Origin: Candidatus Bathyarchaeota archaeon
GTDB lineage: Archaea > Thermoproteota > Bathyarchaeia > RBG-16-48-13 > JAGMEO01
NCBI GenBank assembly: GCA_030602965.1
Contig: JAUVYS010000003.1
Coordinates: 1 to 45,897, forward strand
Direction of reading: 5' to 3'
Length of the DNA: 45,897 nucleotides
Shown here: piece after piece, positions 1 through 9,856 of the stretch
How positions within the stretch are numbered: the first letter of the stretch is position 1
Layout of the letters: every line of letters begins with the position of its first letter
Program-made: the position numbers and the translations under genes
Notes under the pieces: model-generated
Databases searched by the model: none
Seen by the model: the letters and a program-made list of their open reading frames with translations, nothing else
Told to the model about the DNA's origin: nothing

Positions 1-228
1 CATTATTGAAACCCTTACCCCTCCATGTACATTAGGCTTCAAAGGAGTCCCGTCCTTATCGCTTCCACCAGTTATTTTGAGTTTCGCTCCACGCATTTTT
101 GCGATGGATCCATCAATTGTGTCTCCGATTTTTTTTCCAACCAATGGTTGAGCTGCAGGACCTTCAACTTCAAGACTTTTTGATTTACCTGTTTCTGTGT
201 CTGATATTACAAGTTTGAACTTAGCCAT
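1..228 (-). CDS. rps6e: 30S ribosomal protein S6e (partial, N-terminal part only)
   Basis: Reverse-strand translation from 228: MAKFKLVISDTETGKSKSLEVEGPAAQPLVGKKIGDTIDGSIAKMRGAKLKITGGSDKDGTPLKPNVHGGVRVSI, the S6e signature; runs off the window edge. Confidence 0.93.
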   Translation of the reverse strand, partial: MAKFKLVISDTETGKSKSLEVEGPAAQPLVGKKIGDTIDGSIAKMRGAKLKITGGSDKDGTPLKPNVHGGVRVSIM

Positions 229-297
229 TCTTATCTCTCAGTCAATTGGTCTCATGCGATATCAACTATAGCCAAGCTTTCTATTTATTAAAGATTC

Positions 298-2082
298 TCA
301 TAGCCCCCATAGTGGATCACGTTTTCTCATGACTTCTATGAGCTTATTTAAAGCTTCAACTTCACTAGGCGAAAGTTTATTTTGATATTTCTCAAAAAGT
401 TCTTTCACATCCTCCTCAGGCACCAGCACGTACATCATATCGCCCTCATGCAAATTACGTCCTATGATTGGCTCTCTCATTGAAAGTGCAACTTGCATTC
501 CTTCGGTTGCTTCTGGTATTGGTTGTCCTTGACCTTGTATCTGTAAAACATCACCCACCGACTCACCATTGACCTTGACTAACCTGTAATTAGGCTGAAC
601 TCTTCCCGCAGTTACCTTGACACCAAATATTGCTGGTTTACTCTTTCTAAAAACGTAGCCTAGCATCACTTTTATCTCACCCGGCCTCACCAAAGATTCG
701 AATTTTCTTTTAGTCATAGCTTCTTCCTGTAAATGCACCCATTCGATGTAATCTTCTATCAGCCGGTAGATGACATTGTTCTTAAATAGTTTGACACCTT
801 TATTTCCAGCCTCTTCTTCAACATCAGGAAGAATTCGCACATTAAAAGAGAGAATTACACCCAACGTTTGAGTCTCCATCTTCACAATCGACGCTTCAAT
901 GACATCTCTTCTTGAAACATCCCCAACATCAGCCATTCTTACAGGAACCCCATTCTTCTCCAATTCACTTATCATAGCCTCCAGTGATCCCAGCGTGTCA
1001 GTTTTTAATACAACACCAACTTTGTCTGTAATTATCCTAAGTTTCTCTAACTCTTCAGCTACAGTTTCAACAAGCGTATTTACTGGATTTTTACGATCAG
1101 CAGCATATAGGGGAGCACCTGCAATGGCGTCTTCAATACCTGGAGCTGCAATCTTAACTCCTGCAGCTGCTTTCACCTCTTTTACAGGAGTGAATTTTTC
1201 GCGTGGCTCTCGTATTTCGTCGAGAGGTTTAGGTAGTAAGAGAGCTCTCACTCTGGTGACTATTGGCTTATTTTTGCCGCCAATAACTATTTTGTCTCCT
1301 TCATGTAGAACCCCGTCATATATGATAACGTTGATTGTAATACCAAGGCCTGGTTCTTCCTTTACCTCTAAGATCGTTCCTTTCGCAGCGCCTTTACTTA
1401 CTTTAAGTTTCTTTTTTATATACTGCTGAGTGAGACCGATTAAAATGGACAATAACTCGGGAATCCCTTCCCCTGTTTTGGCGCTCAAGGGAACAATGGT
1501 CACATATTTGGTGAAGTCTCTTATTCTATCAAACCGTTCAGCTTTGAAGCCAGTTCTGGAAAAGGTTCCAATTATTGTATAAATGCGATCGTCAAGTTGT
1601 TGCTGAACATTGGTGTCTTGACTTTTCAAAGATTCTAATAGAGAAACATCAGAATGGTTAACCCAACCAGGTATCGTGTCTATCTTGTTTGCAACTACGA
1701 TGAAAGGGATTTTCCTATTCTTAAGAATATCTAGACTTTCGTATGTCTGAGGTTCAAAACCCCTCAGAACATCCAGAACAAGTATTGCAATATCAGCAAC
1801 TGATCCACCACGTTTACGAAGATTAACAAAAACGCTGTGACCTGGCGTATCTATTACGAGGAGGCCTGGAATTTTGATTTTCCCGCTACTGCGCTTTATC
1901 ACCTTTCCACTTATAGCTTTCAAGGTTTTAAGGGGGAAGAAACTAGCTCCAATATGTTGCGTCATAGAGCCAACTTCACTCAAGGCAACTGCTGATCCCC
2001 GAATCTTGTCTAATAGAGTTGTTTTTCCTGAGTCAACATGACCTAGAACGCAAACAACTGGTTGGCGGATTCTAGCTGGCAA
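298..2082 (-). CDS. infB: Translation initiation factor IF-2 (aIF5B)
   Basis: GTPase motifs GHVDSGKTTLLD, DTPGH, NKID; full-length aIF5B-like protein of 594 aa. Confidence 0.97.
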   Translation of the reverse strand: MPARIRQPVVCVLGHVDSGKTTLLDKIRGSAVALSEVGSMTQHIGASFFPLKTLKAISGKVIKRSSGKIKIPGLLVIDTPGHSVFVNLRKRGGSVADIAILVLDVLRGFEPQTYESLDILKNRKIPFIVVANKIDTIPGWVNHSDVSLLESLKSQDTNVQQQLDDRIYTIIGTFSRTGFKAERFDRIRDFTKYVTIVPLSAKTGEGIPELLSILIGLTQQYIKKKLKVSKGAAKGTILEVKEEPGLGITINVIIYDGVLHEGDKIVIGGKNKPIVTRVRALLLPKPLDEIREPREKFTPVKEVKAAAGVKIAAPGIEDAIAGAPLYAADRKNPVNTLVETVAEELEKLRIITDKVGVVLKTDTLGSLEAMISELEKNGVPVRMADVGDVSRRDVIEASIVKMETQTLGVILSFNVRILPDVEEEAGNKGVKLFKNNVIYRLIEDYIEWVHLQEEAMTKRKFESLVRPGEIKVMLGYVFRKSKPAIFGVKVTAGRVQPNYRLVKVNGESVGDVLQIQGQGQPIPEATEGMQVALSMREPIIGRNLHEGDMMYVLVPEEDVKELFEKYQNKLSPSEVEALNKLIEVMRKRDPLWGL

Positions 2083-2186
2083 TTTGGATCTCCTTTCATC
2101 GTGAGAAATCGGTGTTTAAACGACTCTATAAACTTAGAGTTATATCAACATCTCAAGTTTGATTAAGGGTTCGAATAAACCCTATT

Positions 2187-2606
2187 CTAAGACAAAATCT
2201 CTTCAGAAGTAAAGCAGATCTTTATTTCCCTCAAAGCGTTTTCTTCACTATCAGCTGCATGGATGATGTTCTCTGTTATTGAAAGTCCAAAATCACCTCT
2301 TATTGTTCCAAACGCAGCCTTTATTGGGTTTGTGGCACCCACCATTTTTCTCATAACCTTTATGGCTTCTTCTCCTTCAATGACCATAGCCACAATAAAA
2401 TCAGAAGTAATGTGGTTGATAAGGTTGCTAAAAAACGGTTTATTTCTGTGCATCTCGTATAGGTTTTCTGCTTGCGATCGGGTTAGTCGAAGAAGTTTTA
2501 AGGTTATTATTTTTAATCCTTTGTTTTCGATACTCATTATTATTTTCCCAATGAGACCCCTTTTAACAGCGTTCGGTTTAATTATGATAAATGTCTGACC
2601 TTTCAT
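2187..2606 (-). CDS. ndk: Nucleoside diphosphate kinase
   Basis: MKGQTFIIIKPNAVKRGLIGKII...NPIKAAFGTIRGDFG...NIIHAADSEENA; start trimmed to 2606 (ATGA overlap with the rpl24e stop). Confidence 0.95.
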   Translation of the reverse strand: MKGQTFIIIKPNAVKRGLIGKIIMSIENKGLKIITLKLLRLTRSQAENLYEMHRNKPFFSNLINHITSDFIVAMVIEGEEAIKVMRKMVGATNPIKAAFGTIRGDFGLSITENIIHAADSEENALREIKICFTSEEILS

Positions 2607-2797
2607 TCCTTTTTCGCTTTCCTCGCGTAATGAGTTGTCCATTTAAGTTTTTTTGGTTCCCTCTTGAGCACAAGCATATTTTTTCGACATTTACTTGAGC
2701 AGAACCAGTAAACTGTACTATCGGTTTTTACATACATAAGACCGGTTCCATGTTGGAATTCTTGTCCACAGAAGGAGCATTTATGTGATTTTGGCAT
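2603..2797 (-). CDS. rpl24e: 50S ribosomal protein L24e
   Basis: MPKSHKCSFCGQEFQHGTGLMYVKTDSTVYWFCSSKCRKNM, zinc ribbon of L24e; start trimmed to 2797. Confidence 0.95.
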   Translation of the reverse strand: MPKSHKCSFCGQEFQHGTGLMYVKTDSTVYWFCSSKCRKNMLVLKREPKKLKWTTHYARKAKKE

Positions 2798-2813
2798 ACG
2801 AAAATCCTCAAAA

Positions 2814-3032
2814 TTATCTGATTTTCTTAGCTTCCCTATCAGTCTCTCGCAACATGAGAATGTCACCAATCCTCACTGGGCCCTTTATGTTTCTGGATAT
2901 GATTCTTCCCTTGTCTTTTCCTTCAAGTAATTGTACACGTACTTGGTTGACCTCTCCAATTACTCCAACTCGGCCAATGACTTGAATCACTTCAGCTGGA
3001 GTTAGGAGCTTCTTTTGTTCTTTTTCGCTCAT
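2814..3032 (-). CDS. rps28e: 30S ribosomal protein S28e
   Basis: [48 protein letters not shown]28e C-terminal signature. Confidence 0.95.
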   Translation of the reverse strand: MSEKEQKKLLTPAEVIQVIGRVGVIGEVNQVRVQLLEGKDKGRIISRNIKGPVRIGDILMLRETDREAKKIR

Positions 3033-3050
3033 TGGTCAACTTCGCCTATC

Positions 3051-3422
3051 CTATTTTAGTAGGCTTTCCAGTTTTGACGTAATTTCTTTAACAAGTTCAG
3101 CAGCATCACCAGACTCTATTATGCAAACAGCAGCTGCTCCAACCTTTAAACCAGTTGAGGTTCCAAGCTTTAATTTGCTTGGCACATAAATGTATGCGGT
3201 TTTTCGTTCCTCGCATAGAAGTGGTAAATGAGCTACAACTTCAGGCGGTTGTACATCCTCTGCTATATAAACCAGTTTTGCTATTCCACGTTCAATGGCT
3301 TTAGTGGATTCATTAGTTCCTTTCTTGATTTTTCCTGTGTCTCGGGCTACTTGGAGAGCTTCATAGGCCACCTCTGCAAGTTCTTTTGATACGTCAAATT
3401 TTATAAAAAATGGTTTTGACAA
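3051..3422 (-). CDS. rpl7ae: 50S ribosomal protein L7Ae
   Basis: [49 protein letters not shown]. Confidence 0.97.
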   Translation of the reverse strand: MSKPFFIKFDVSKELAEVAYEALQVARDTGKIKKGTNESTKAIERGIAKLVYIAEDVQPPEVVAHLPLLCEERKTAYIYVPSKLKLGTSTGLKVGAAAVCIIESGDAAELVKEITSKLESLLK

Positions 3423-3499
3423 AAGGCCTCACCCTACTAAGATTGATCTGGCTTAAGAGTATGATTTAATATTTACTTATAAGGTTTTGTAGGTTTCAC

Positions 3500-5257
3500 T
3501 TATCTATGGGCATAAAATAAAACAGCATGGTTCTTACTTAGTAAGTTAATTTTTCCAAAACCTAAACGTTCCATTTGCACAGTAGCATTTACTTTTTCAT
3601 TTTTTAAACCGGATTCACCTAAACCTATCTGGGTTGTACCAGAAGGCATCACGATCTTTACATGGATGTTTCCTTCCTCAGGTAACCAGTGTATAAGTGG
3701 TACATTCAATTTTTTTGCTTCCATATATGGTTCACTATGAAAATTGCCTTCAACAACGTTCAATCTCACTTTTTCGATTTCTATATTGAATAATTCCATG
3801 AGTCGAACAATATTATTTGACTCCAAGATTTCTAGATCTTTTTTTGAAACATAGAGATGAGCGTTACCTTTTTTTGGCATTACCTGTAATGTTCGATGCC
3901 CCTTTTCTGAATGCCCTGGAATCAGTGGTGGCTTTGAAGTGTAAATTTGTTTTTCAAGACCTCTAATTAGTAGTTTTATCGGATCTACAACTACGAAGTA
4001 TCTATTGGAAGTTGAATCAATAATTTTCCTGTTTATTGCATAAATATTTTTCCAACTTAATGTTGCATCAACAGGCTTTGGTCCTAAGTCTATCATGATT
4101 TCACGTACAGTCTCTGGAGTGATTCCCCGTTTTCTGATCGCCATTAGTGTTCCAAGTCTTGGATCATCCCAGCCTAAGAATTCACCCTTTTCTATTCCTT
4201 CACGTATTTTTGATTTACTTAATACGGATCCTGAGATCTTTAATCGTCCATAGTGTATTGCTTCAGGATAGTTCCATCCAAGGTATTCATACAAGTATAA
4301 CTGTCTAGTCGTGTTTGTTACGTGCTCTTTTCCCCTAAGTATATGCGAAATTTTGAGTAGATAATCATCTATACCGCCACAAAATGCAAATAATGGCCAA
4401 ACTCTGAATTTTTCTCCTGTTCTTGGATGAGGATACTTGTGGGTATCGATAATTCTTAATGCTGGCCATTCTCTTACAGCCGGGTTTGGATGATTAGGAT
4501 CAGTCTTTATTCTCACTACAACCTCCCCTTCAGCGTACGTGCCATCAAGCATGTGATACCATCTTGTTATGTGCTCTTCAGGTGGGAGGTCACGGCATAT
4601 ACAGCTTTTTTTCTTTACAATGAGTCTTTTGAATGTTTGTGGATCGCAATTACAAAGATAAGCGTTACCTTGTGATAATAATTTGGCAGTATAATCATAG
4701 TAAGTTTGCATCCTATCTGACTGATAGACTTCGGTGTTCCATTTAACACCTAACCAACGTAAATCATTTCGAATCCATTCATAAGCTTCAGGTATTGGTG
4801 ACTTGGTACGTGGATCTGTATCATCGAATCTCAAGGTTAGTTTTCCATTATATCGCTTAGCATATTCATCACAAAGTATGACGGCTCTCGCCCCGCCTAT
4901 ATGAAGAGCCCCATCAGGGTTTGGACAGAATCTTGTATGCACAACTGGATATTTTTCTACATTTGGTAGAGGCGGCAAATCTTTTTTTTCAGATTTAGCT
5001 TTCTCAGGTTCTAAAAGTTCAGGCCAATTTTCAATAATAAATTGTTTTTGTTCTGACAGGGAGCGAGTGTTTACTTCGTTTACTACCTTCACCACTAATT
5101 CATTAACATCTTCTGTTCCAGCTCTTAGGCCTGGTTTAATTGAAAATAATTTACCTATTACAGGCCCGACTTTTGCTTTTCCTCCATATCGCAAAGCGTT
5201 CTGAAAAGCAAATCTCTTTATTAGTTCTATGAGTTCTATGTTATTTGATTTTGTCAA
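3500..5257 (-). CDS. gltX: Glutamyl-tRNA synthetase (archaeal type)
   Basis: RFCPNPDGALHIGGARAVILCDEYAKRYNGKLTLRFDDTDP; LSKSKIR; archaeal GluRS N-terminal extension. Confidence 0.95.
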   Translation of the reverse strand: MTKSNNIELIELIKRFAFQNALRYGGKAKVGPVIGKLFSIKPGLRAGTEDVNELVVKVVNEVNTRSLSEQKQFIIENWPELLEPEKAKSEKKDLPPLPNVEKYPVVHTRFCPNPDGALHIGGARAVILCDEYAKRYNGKLTLRFDDTDPRTKSPIPEAYEWIRNDLRWLGVKWNTEVYQSDRMQTYYDYTAKLLSQGNAYLCNCDPQTFKRLIVKKKSCICRDLPPEEHITRWYHMLDGTYAEGEVVVRIKTDPNHPNPAVREWPALRIIDTHKYPHPRTGEKFRVWPLFAFCGGIDDYLLKISHILRGKEHVTNTTRQLYLYEYLGWNYPEAIHYGRLKISGSVLSKSKIREGIEKGEFLGWDDPRLGTLMAIRKRGITPETVREIMIDLGPKPVDATLSWKNIYAINRKIIDSTSNRYFVVVDPIKLLIRGLEKQIYTSKPPLIPGHSEKGHRTLQVMPKKGNAHLYVSKKDLEILESNNIVRLMELFNIEIEKVRLNVVEGNFHSEPYMEAKKLNVPLIHWLPEEGNIHVKIVMPSGTTQIGLGESGLKNEKVNATVQMERLGFGKINLLSKNHAVLFYAHR

Positions 5258-5496
5258 AAGATTTCCCTAAACCCAGAAACTTGAGCTTATCTATATGTGT
5301 GAGATATAAAATGGTGTCAAATTAAAGAATTATCTAATAACTGTGAGATACAAGGATCGCACGCGTGATAGAGCAAGTATTTTCAATCCATTTGGCTTTT
5401 ACTCTTATTTCTTTGTCTTTGCCTCCGCAATTGTTTGCATAAGTACAAATTAAAAAGTTTCATGAAGAAGATGATAAAAACCAGAAAAATCGAATT

Positions 5497-5817
5497 TTAA
5501 GTGTACATCAGACCTGATTTATCATTTTTTTGTGACTCTTTTTTCCCAAGTTTCTGTAAATTTTTAGATAAAATATCTCTTAACGACTTTACGACATTAA
5601 GAGGTATAATCACCTCTACCTGTGAAAGCCGATCAATAACAATCTTCTCTCTAGATTTTGGCTTTTCACCTAACACAAATTCAGATACCGGCTCTCTAGG
5701 ACAATCTAAATAAAAGATTAATCGATAATCGGTTGGAGTTGGTTGAACTCTAACAACATTTGTATAGACTCTTCTAAAGTCATCACTTTTCCCTAATACT
5801 ATGTTCAATTTTGGCAT
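5497..5817 (-). CDS. Small conserved protein, possibly DUF3467-like
   Basis: 106 aa; YTNVVRVQPTPTDYRLIFYLDCPREP...IDRLSQVEVIIPLNVVKSLRDILSKNLQKL resembles the DUF3467 pattern. Confidence 0.55.
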   Translation of the reverse strand: MPKLNIVLGKSDDFRRVYTNVVRVQPTPTDYRLIFYLDCPREPVSEFVLGEKPKSREKIVIDRLSQVEVIIPLNVVKSLRDILSKNLQKLGKKESQKNDKSGLMYT

Positions 5818-5908
5818 GATTCATCACATTAAGCTTACATGAGTCATGTTCGGAGCAATATTTTTAAAAATAAGTATATTACACTTGACAACTTAAATAA
5901 ACAGTCAG

Positions 5909-6916
5909 TTAATGTTTACGATTCACGAGGTAATCATTGAATTCAAGTAAAGCCCTCTTTGCCGTCGAGTCAGGGAAATTTGAAAGCTGTTTTTTTGCTT
6001 TTTCCCCTAATTGTATTGCCTTTACAGTAGCATAATCAATGGATCCAATGTTTTTAACGGCTTCTATTACCGACATTATCTCCTTTGGTGAAACAGAGGC
6101 GTTTCCAAGTGTAGAAAGAATTTGTTTTCTAAGATTTTTTCGGGTATTATTTAAAGCATGTAATATTATGAGAGTTTTTTTTCCCTCTCGAATATCACTA
6201 CCAACAGGTTTACCTAACTTCCCTTCGTCTGCTGTCAGACCTAAAACATCATCAACTATCTGAAACGCTAGACCACTATAATACGAAAAGTCTCCAACCC
6301 TCCTCACTTGTAATTCTGTGCCGCCACCAACTATTGCTCCTACTTGGGCCGCCGTTTTTAGGAGTGAAGCTGTTTTTTTCCCGATCATTTCAAAATATTC
6401 ATCTTCTGAGATTAATTCCTGCTTCTCGAATATCATGTCGTAAGCTTGACCTTCACAAATGGCGATAGCCGCTTTTGTGATTAGATTCAGAGCTTGAAGA
6501 ATCTGCTTCGGTTGTAGCCGCCTAGAGTCAACGAAATTAAGAACTGATTCGTAAACCTTTGCAAAAAGCAGGTCCCCAGCCGTTATTGCCATTGGAACCC
6601 CCCATTTAGCATGCACTGATGGTTTACCTCGTCTTTTAGTATCTTCATCCATTATGTCATCGTGTATGAGAGTGAACGTATGTAGTAGCTCAATAGCAGC
6701 TGCCATAGGCACAGCATCTTCAATTCGGCCACCCACCAATTCACATGATTTTAAAGTTAAGAAAGGGCGAGCTCTCTTACCTCCTGCATCAATAAGATGC
6801 CTCGAAGCTTCATAAAGTACCTTAGGTTTCCAACTCGCTCTTATGATCCTGTCCAAAAGTACATTAACTTGACTGGATGACTCTCTGAGTTGAACAGTTA
6901 AAAATTGACTTATCAT
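5909..6916 (-). CDS. idsA: Polyprenyl (geranylgeranyl) diphosphate synthase
   Basis: LLHTFTLIHDDIMDEDTKRRGKP (FARM) and FQIVDDVLGLTADEGKLGKPVGSDIREGKKT (SARM). Confidence 0.93.
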   Translation of the reverse strand: MISQFLTVQLRESSSQVNVLLDRIIRASWKPKVLYEASRHLIDAGGKRARPFLTLKSCELVGGRIEDAVPMAAAIELLHTFTLIHDDIMDEDTKRRGKPSVHAKWGVPMAITAGDLLFAKVYESVLNFVDSRRLQPKQILQALNLITKAAIAICEGQAYDMIFEKQELISEDEYFEMIGKKTASLLKTAAQVGAIVGGGTELQVRRVGDFSYYSGLAFQIVDDVLGLTADEGKLGKPVGSDIREGKKTLIILHALNNTRKNLRKQILSTLGNASVSPKEIMSVIEAVKNIGSIDYATVKAIQLGEKAKKQLSNFPDSTAKRALLEFNDYLVNRKH

Positions 6917-8010
6917 TATCTTTTCGCCACATAATTCTCTGGGTTAAAACCTCTAACCCTTAACCATTCAGCCATTTTCCCTGTTATTACAACTGGTGTG
7001 GATTTTAACTCTTCAATATTTTTACATCCTGTAAGAAACATTGCTATTTTAAACTCGTGTATGAAAATCTTAAGTTTCTCCAGAACTTTTTCAGTGTTGT
7101 CAGTAGCCGGTTTAAGAAGAGGCATCGCAAATCCAGCCATGGACGCCCCAAGAGCTATGGACTTAGCGACCTCCACGCCATTTCTTATTCCTCCTGACGC
7201 TATTATCTGTAATTTTGTAGATTGGTGTGTCTCTACAACACTAGCTACTGTTGGAATACCCCAATCCCAGAAGGTTTGTCCCAGCCTTTCTCTTACCCCG
7301 TTTTTCATTTTTTTCGCTCTGAAATATTCAACAGCTGCCCAACTTGTTCCCCCTGCGCCAGCAACATCAATTCCTTTGACCCCTGTAGCCTCGATCTTGA
7401 CAGCTTCTTCAGCAGCGATACCAGCTCCAGTTTCCTTAACAATCACAGGTACATTAACAGAATAAACTATTTCTTGGATTTTTTGAAGTACTCCCTTATA
7501 ATTTGTCTCACCCTCTGGCTGTATTACCTCTTGTAAAGGATTCAGATGGATGAATAGTGCATCAGCATCGATCATTTCTATCGCTTTCTGCGTTTCTTTG
7601 CCGCCATATCCTTGTACTAACTGTGGTGCACCTAGATTAGCTATCAGAAAAATGTTAGGAGCTTTCTCTCTGGCTACTTGAAATGTGTATGCAAGCTGTG
7701 GTTTTTCTAAAGCCACCCTCTGACTTCCAACCCCCATAGCCAGATCCAACGTCTCTGCTGCTTCTGCTAAAGCTGCGTTAATTCCCCTTGTTTTTTTAGT
7801 TCCTCCAGTAATAGATTCAATGAGTATTGGTGCTGATAATTTATGGCCAAGAAAGGAAGTTGACATGTCTACTTCTTGAAGCGCGATTTCAGGTAAAGCT
7901 CGATGGATTAAAAACACATCTTTGAATCCCGTAGTTACTCTCCTTGCTTGAACGTCTTCTTTAATTCCTATACTTATATGATTCTCTTTTCTATCACGTA
8001 TTATTGCCAT
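6916..8010 (-). CDS. fni: Isopentenyl-diphosphate delta-isomerase, type 2
   Basis: FMN-dependent IDI2: LIESITGGTKKTRGINAALAEAAETLDLAMGVGSQR...VIVKETGAGI...IASGGIRNGVEVAKSIALGA. Confidence 0.95.
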   Translation of the reverse strand: MAIIRDRKENHISIGIKEDVQARRVTTGFKDVFLIHRALPEIALQEVDMSTSFLGHKLSAPILIESITGGTKKTRGINAALAEAAETLDLAMGVGSQRVALEKPQLAYTFQVAREKAPNIFLIANLGAPQLVQGYGGKETQKAIEMIDADALFIHLNPLQEVIQPEGETNYKGVLQKIQEIVYSVNVPVIVKETGAGIAAEEAVKIEATGVKGIDVAGAGGTSWAAVEYFRAKKMKNGVRERLGQTFWDWGIPTVASVVETHQSTKLQIIASGGIRNGVEVAKSIALGASMAGFAMPLLKPATDNTEKVLEKLKIFIHEFKIAMFLTGCKNIEELKSTPVVITGKMAEWLRVRGFNPENYVAKR

Positions 8011-8016
8011 TGTAAT

Positions 8017-8820
8017 TCAATCCAAAAATAGTTTTGTCCCTTTAACTTCTTCGTTTCTCATAGCTTTGAAAAGCCTATCTGGAACGTTGGCGTTCACCAT
8101 TATTATAGGAATATTATTTTCTAAAACAGGAATTATTTCAGACATTTTACCTGACATTCCTCCTGTTACATCCACATTACTTGACCCAGCAATATTATTG
8201 AGGAACCTCCTTAATTTTCTTAATGATATTTCACCAATTAATTTGGCTTCTGAATCGGTTTTGGGATCAGCTGTATACAAACCGTCTACATCTAGACCAA
8301 TCACGATCCTAGATGTTTTTACACTAGTTGCTAATTTAGAGATAATTTGGTCACCAGAGAGTATGGTGAACCCTAGTTTTTCATCAAGTACAGCATCCCC
8401 GTACATAACTGGAGTGATCCCTAAATCAAGCATCTTTTCTATGGATCTTGTTTCAAATCTTAAAATTCTTCCGTTTTCTGTTAATATGCAAGCTGATGGA
8501 GGAATTCCAACCACAGGTATTCCTTTATCTATAAAGGCATCGATTATTATTTTGTTTAAAGCCATCATTGCTTGTCTTGTCTTTGCGAAGCCTTCAAGCT
8601 GTGATGGAGTTTTGTAACCTTCCAGTATCTTATATTTTTTTGCGATAAAATGTCCAAAGGAGCCCCCGCCATGTACAACAAAAACTGAATCTACATTTGC
8701 TCTATAGATTTCTTTTATCAGCCTATTTATTGCAATTTCATTGGCAGTGAGAGGTTTTTCTTTTACTGTTATTACACTTCCTCCAAGTTTTAAGACAGTT
8801 AATTCTACTTTTGAATCCAT
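8017..8820 (-). CDS. ipk: Isopentenyl phosphate kinase
   Basis: Amino acid kinase fold: VLKLGGSVIT...VHGGGSFGHFIAKKY...DVTGGMSGKM; archaeal IPK, in the mevalonate cluster. Confidence 0.92.
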   Translation of the reverse strand: MDSKVELTVLKLGGSVITVKEKPLTANEIAINRLIKEIYRANVDSVFVVHGGGSFGHFIAKKYKILEGYKTPSQLEGFAKTRQAMMALNKIIIDAFIDKGIPVVGIPPSACILTENGRILRFETRSIEKMLDLGITPVMYGDAVLDEKLGFTILSGDQIISKLATSVKTSRIVIGLDVDGLYTADPKTDSEAKLIGEISLRKLRRFLNNIAGSSNVDVTGGMSGKMSEIIPVLENNIPIIMVNANVPDRLFKAMRNEEVKGTKLFLD

Positions 8821-9785
8821 GATTTTACTCCCTCATCTACTTTACTAGATATTATTGGAGTCCCACCAGCGTTTTTGATAACTTTTGCAATCTTTTTCCT
8901 TTTTTTCAAAGGTGAAAGCGCAATCATACAACCTCCTCCACCTGCTCCAGTTAATTTAGCACCTAAAGCACCAGCTTCTATTGCTACATGGACAAAATTG
9001 TCAAGTGTCTTATTTGATACTCCAATTGCAGAGAGGAGGCCATGATTTATGTTCATTAATTCCCCAAACTTCGTTAAATCTCCAGACTTTAGTGTTTCAA
9101 TTGCTTTTGTTGTTAGGCGCCCAGCTGTTTTGATGAGTGGGTCTACTATTTTTGGGAACCTGTCTCTTCTTATTTTTACAGCTTTAACGAGATCGCCTGT
9201 TGACCTAGGTTCGCCCGTGTTTCCAATAATAATTGGTATCTTTTTTTTCACTTTTATTGGAGTGATACCTTGATTTTTTTTATATACGATTATACCACCG
9301 TTAGTGGAAATTGCTTGATCGATACCTGAAGGCTTTCCGTGAACAAACCGTTCAGCTTCAAATGATAAATCGACAATCTTTTCTTTTGTGAAGTTGACCC
9401 CAAAGAACTTGCCCACAGCAGCCACGGTTGCAACAGCTAATGCGCCAGAAGAGCCCATCCCAGCTGCAACAGGTATCTCAGATTTTATCACAATATTCAA
9501 GCCTGATTCTTCCCTCAGCTCTTTTAATGCTATTTGAGAAGCAATTCTTATTGGCTCAAGAATTTTATGACCGCCCAATCCACCATGATCAGGCTGGAAT
9601 CTATTTCCTTTAAATGATCCAGAGAAGCCAAGATTGGATGCGACGTAAATAACATTATCGTTTCGATCTTTAACACTTACCTTTACGTAACAATCAATCG
9701 CCATGACAATAGCTGGTTCGCCATAGACGACAAAATGTTCCCCAGCTAGTATGATCTTAGCAGGAGCTAATGCTATAGCTTTCAA
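8805..9785 (-). CDS. mvk: Mevalonate kinase
   Basis: GHMP kinase: PAKIILAGEHFVVYGEPAIVMAI...EIPVAAGMGSSGALAVA...AKLTGAGGGGCMIAL. Confidence 0.95.
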   Translation of the reverse strand: MKAIALAPAKIILAGEHFVVYGEPAIVMAIDCYVKVSVKDRNDNVIYVASNLGFSGSFKGNRFQPDHGGLGGHKILEPIRIASQIALKELREESGLNIVIKSEIPVAAGMGSSGALAVATVAAVGKFFGVNFTKEKIVDLSFEAERFVHGKPSGIDQAISTNGGIIVYKKNQGITPIKVKKKIPIIIGNTGEPRSTGDLVKAVKIRRDRFPKIVDPLIKTAGRLTTKAIETLKSGDLTKFGELMNINHGLLSAIGVSNKTLDNFVHVAIEAGALGAKLTGAGGGGCMIALSPLKKRKKIAKVIKNAGGTPIISSKVDEGVKSWIQK

Positions 9786-9856
9786 AATAAGTCCGCCAAA
9801 AGAACATAGATAGATAGAAAAATAAAAACCCTACAGTTAAACATTAAACTTTTCAA

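Noticed and set aside
899-1429. 176-aa plus-strand ORF opposite infB
   Set aside because: Antisense shadow of the well-supported aIF5B gene; low-complexity S/T/P-rich composition typical of reverse-frame reading
5341-5460. Minus-strand peptide ICTYANNCGGKDKEIRVKAKWIENTCSITRAILVSHSY in the gltX/DUF3467 gap
   Set aside because: No start codon, upstream stop, no family recognised; could be a remnant but cannot be supported
6998-7536. 155-aa and 104-aa plus-strand ORFs opposite fni
   Set aside because: Shadow ORFs of type 2 IPP isomerase
8066-8617. 183-aa plus-strand ORF opposite isopentenyl phosphate kinase
   Set aside because: Antisense shadow of ipk with no recognisable domain
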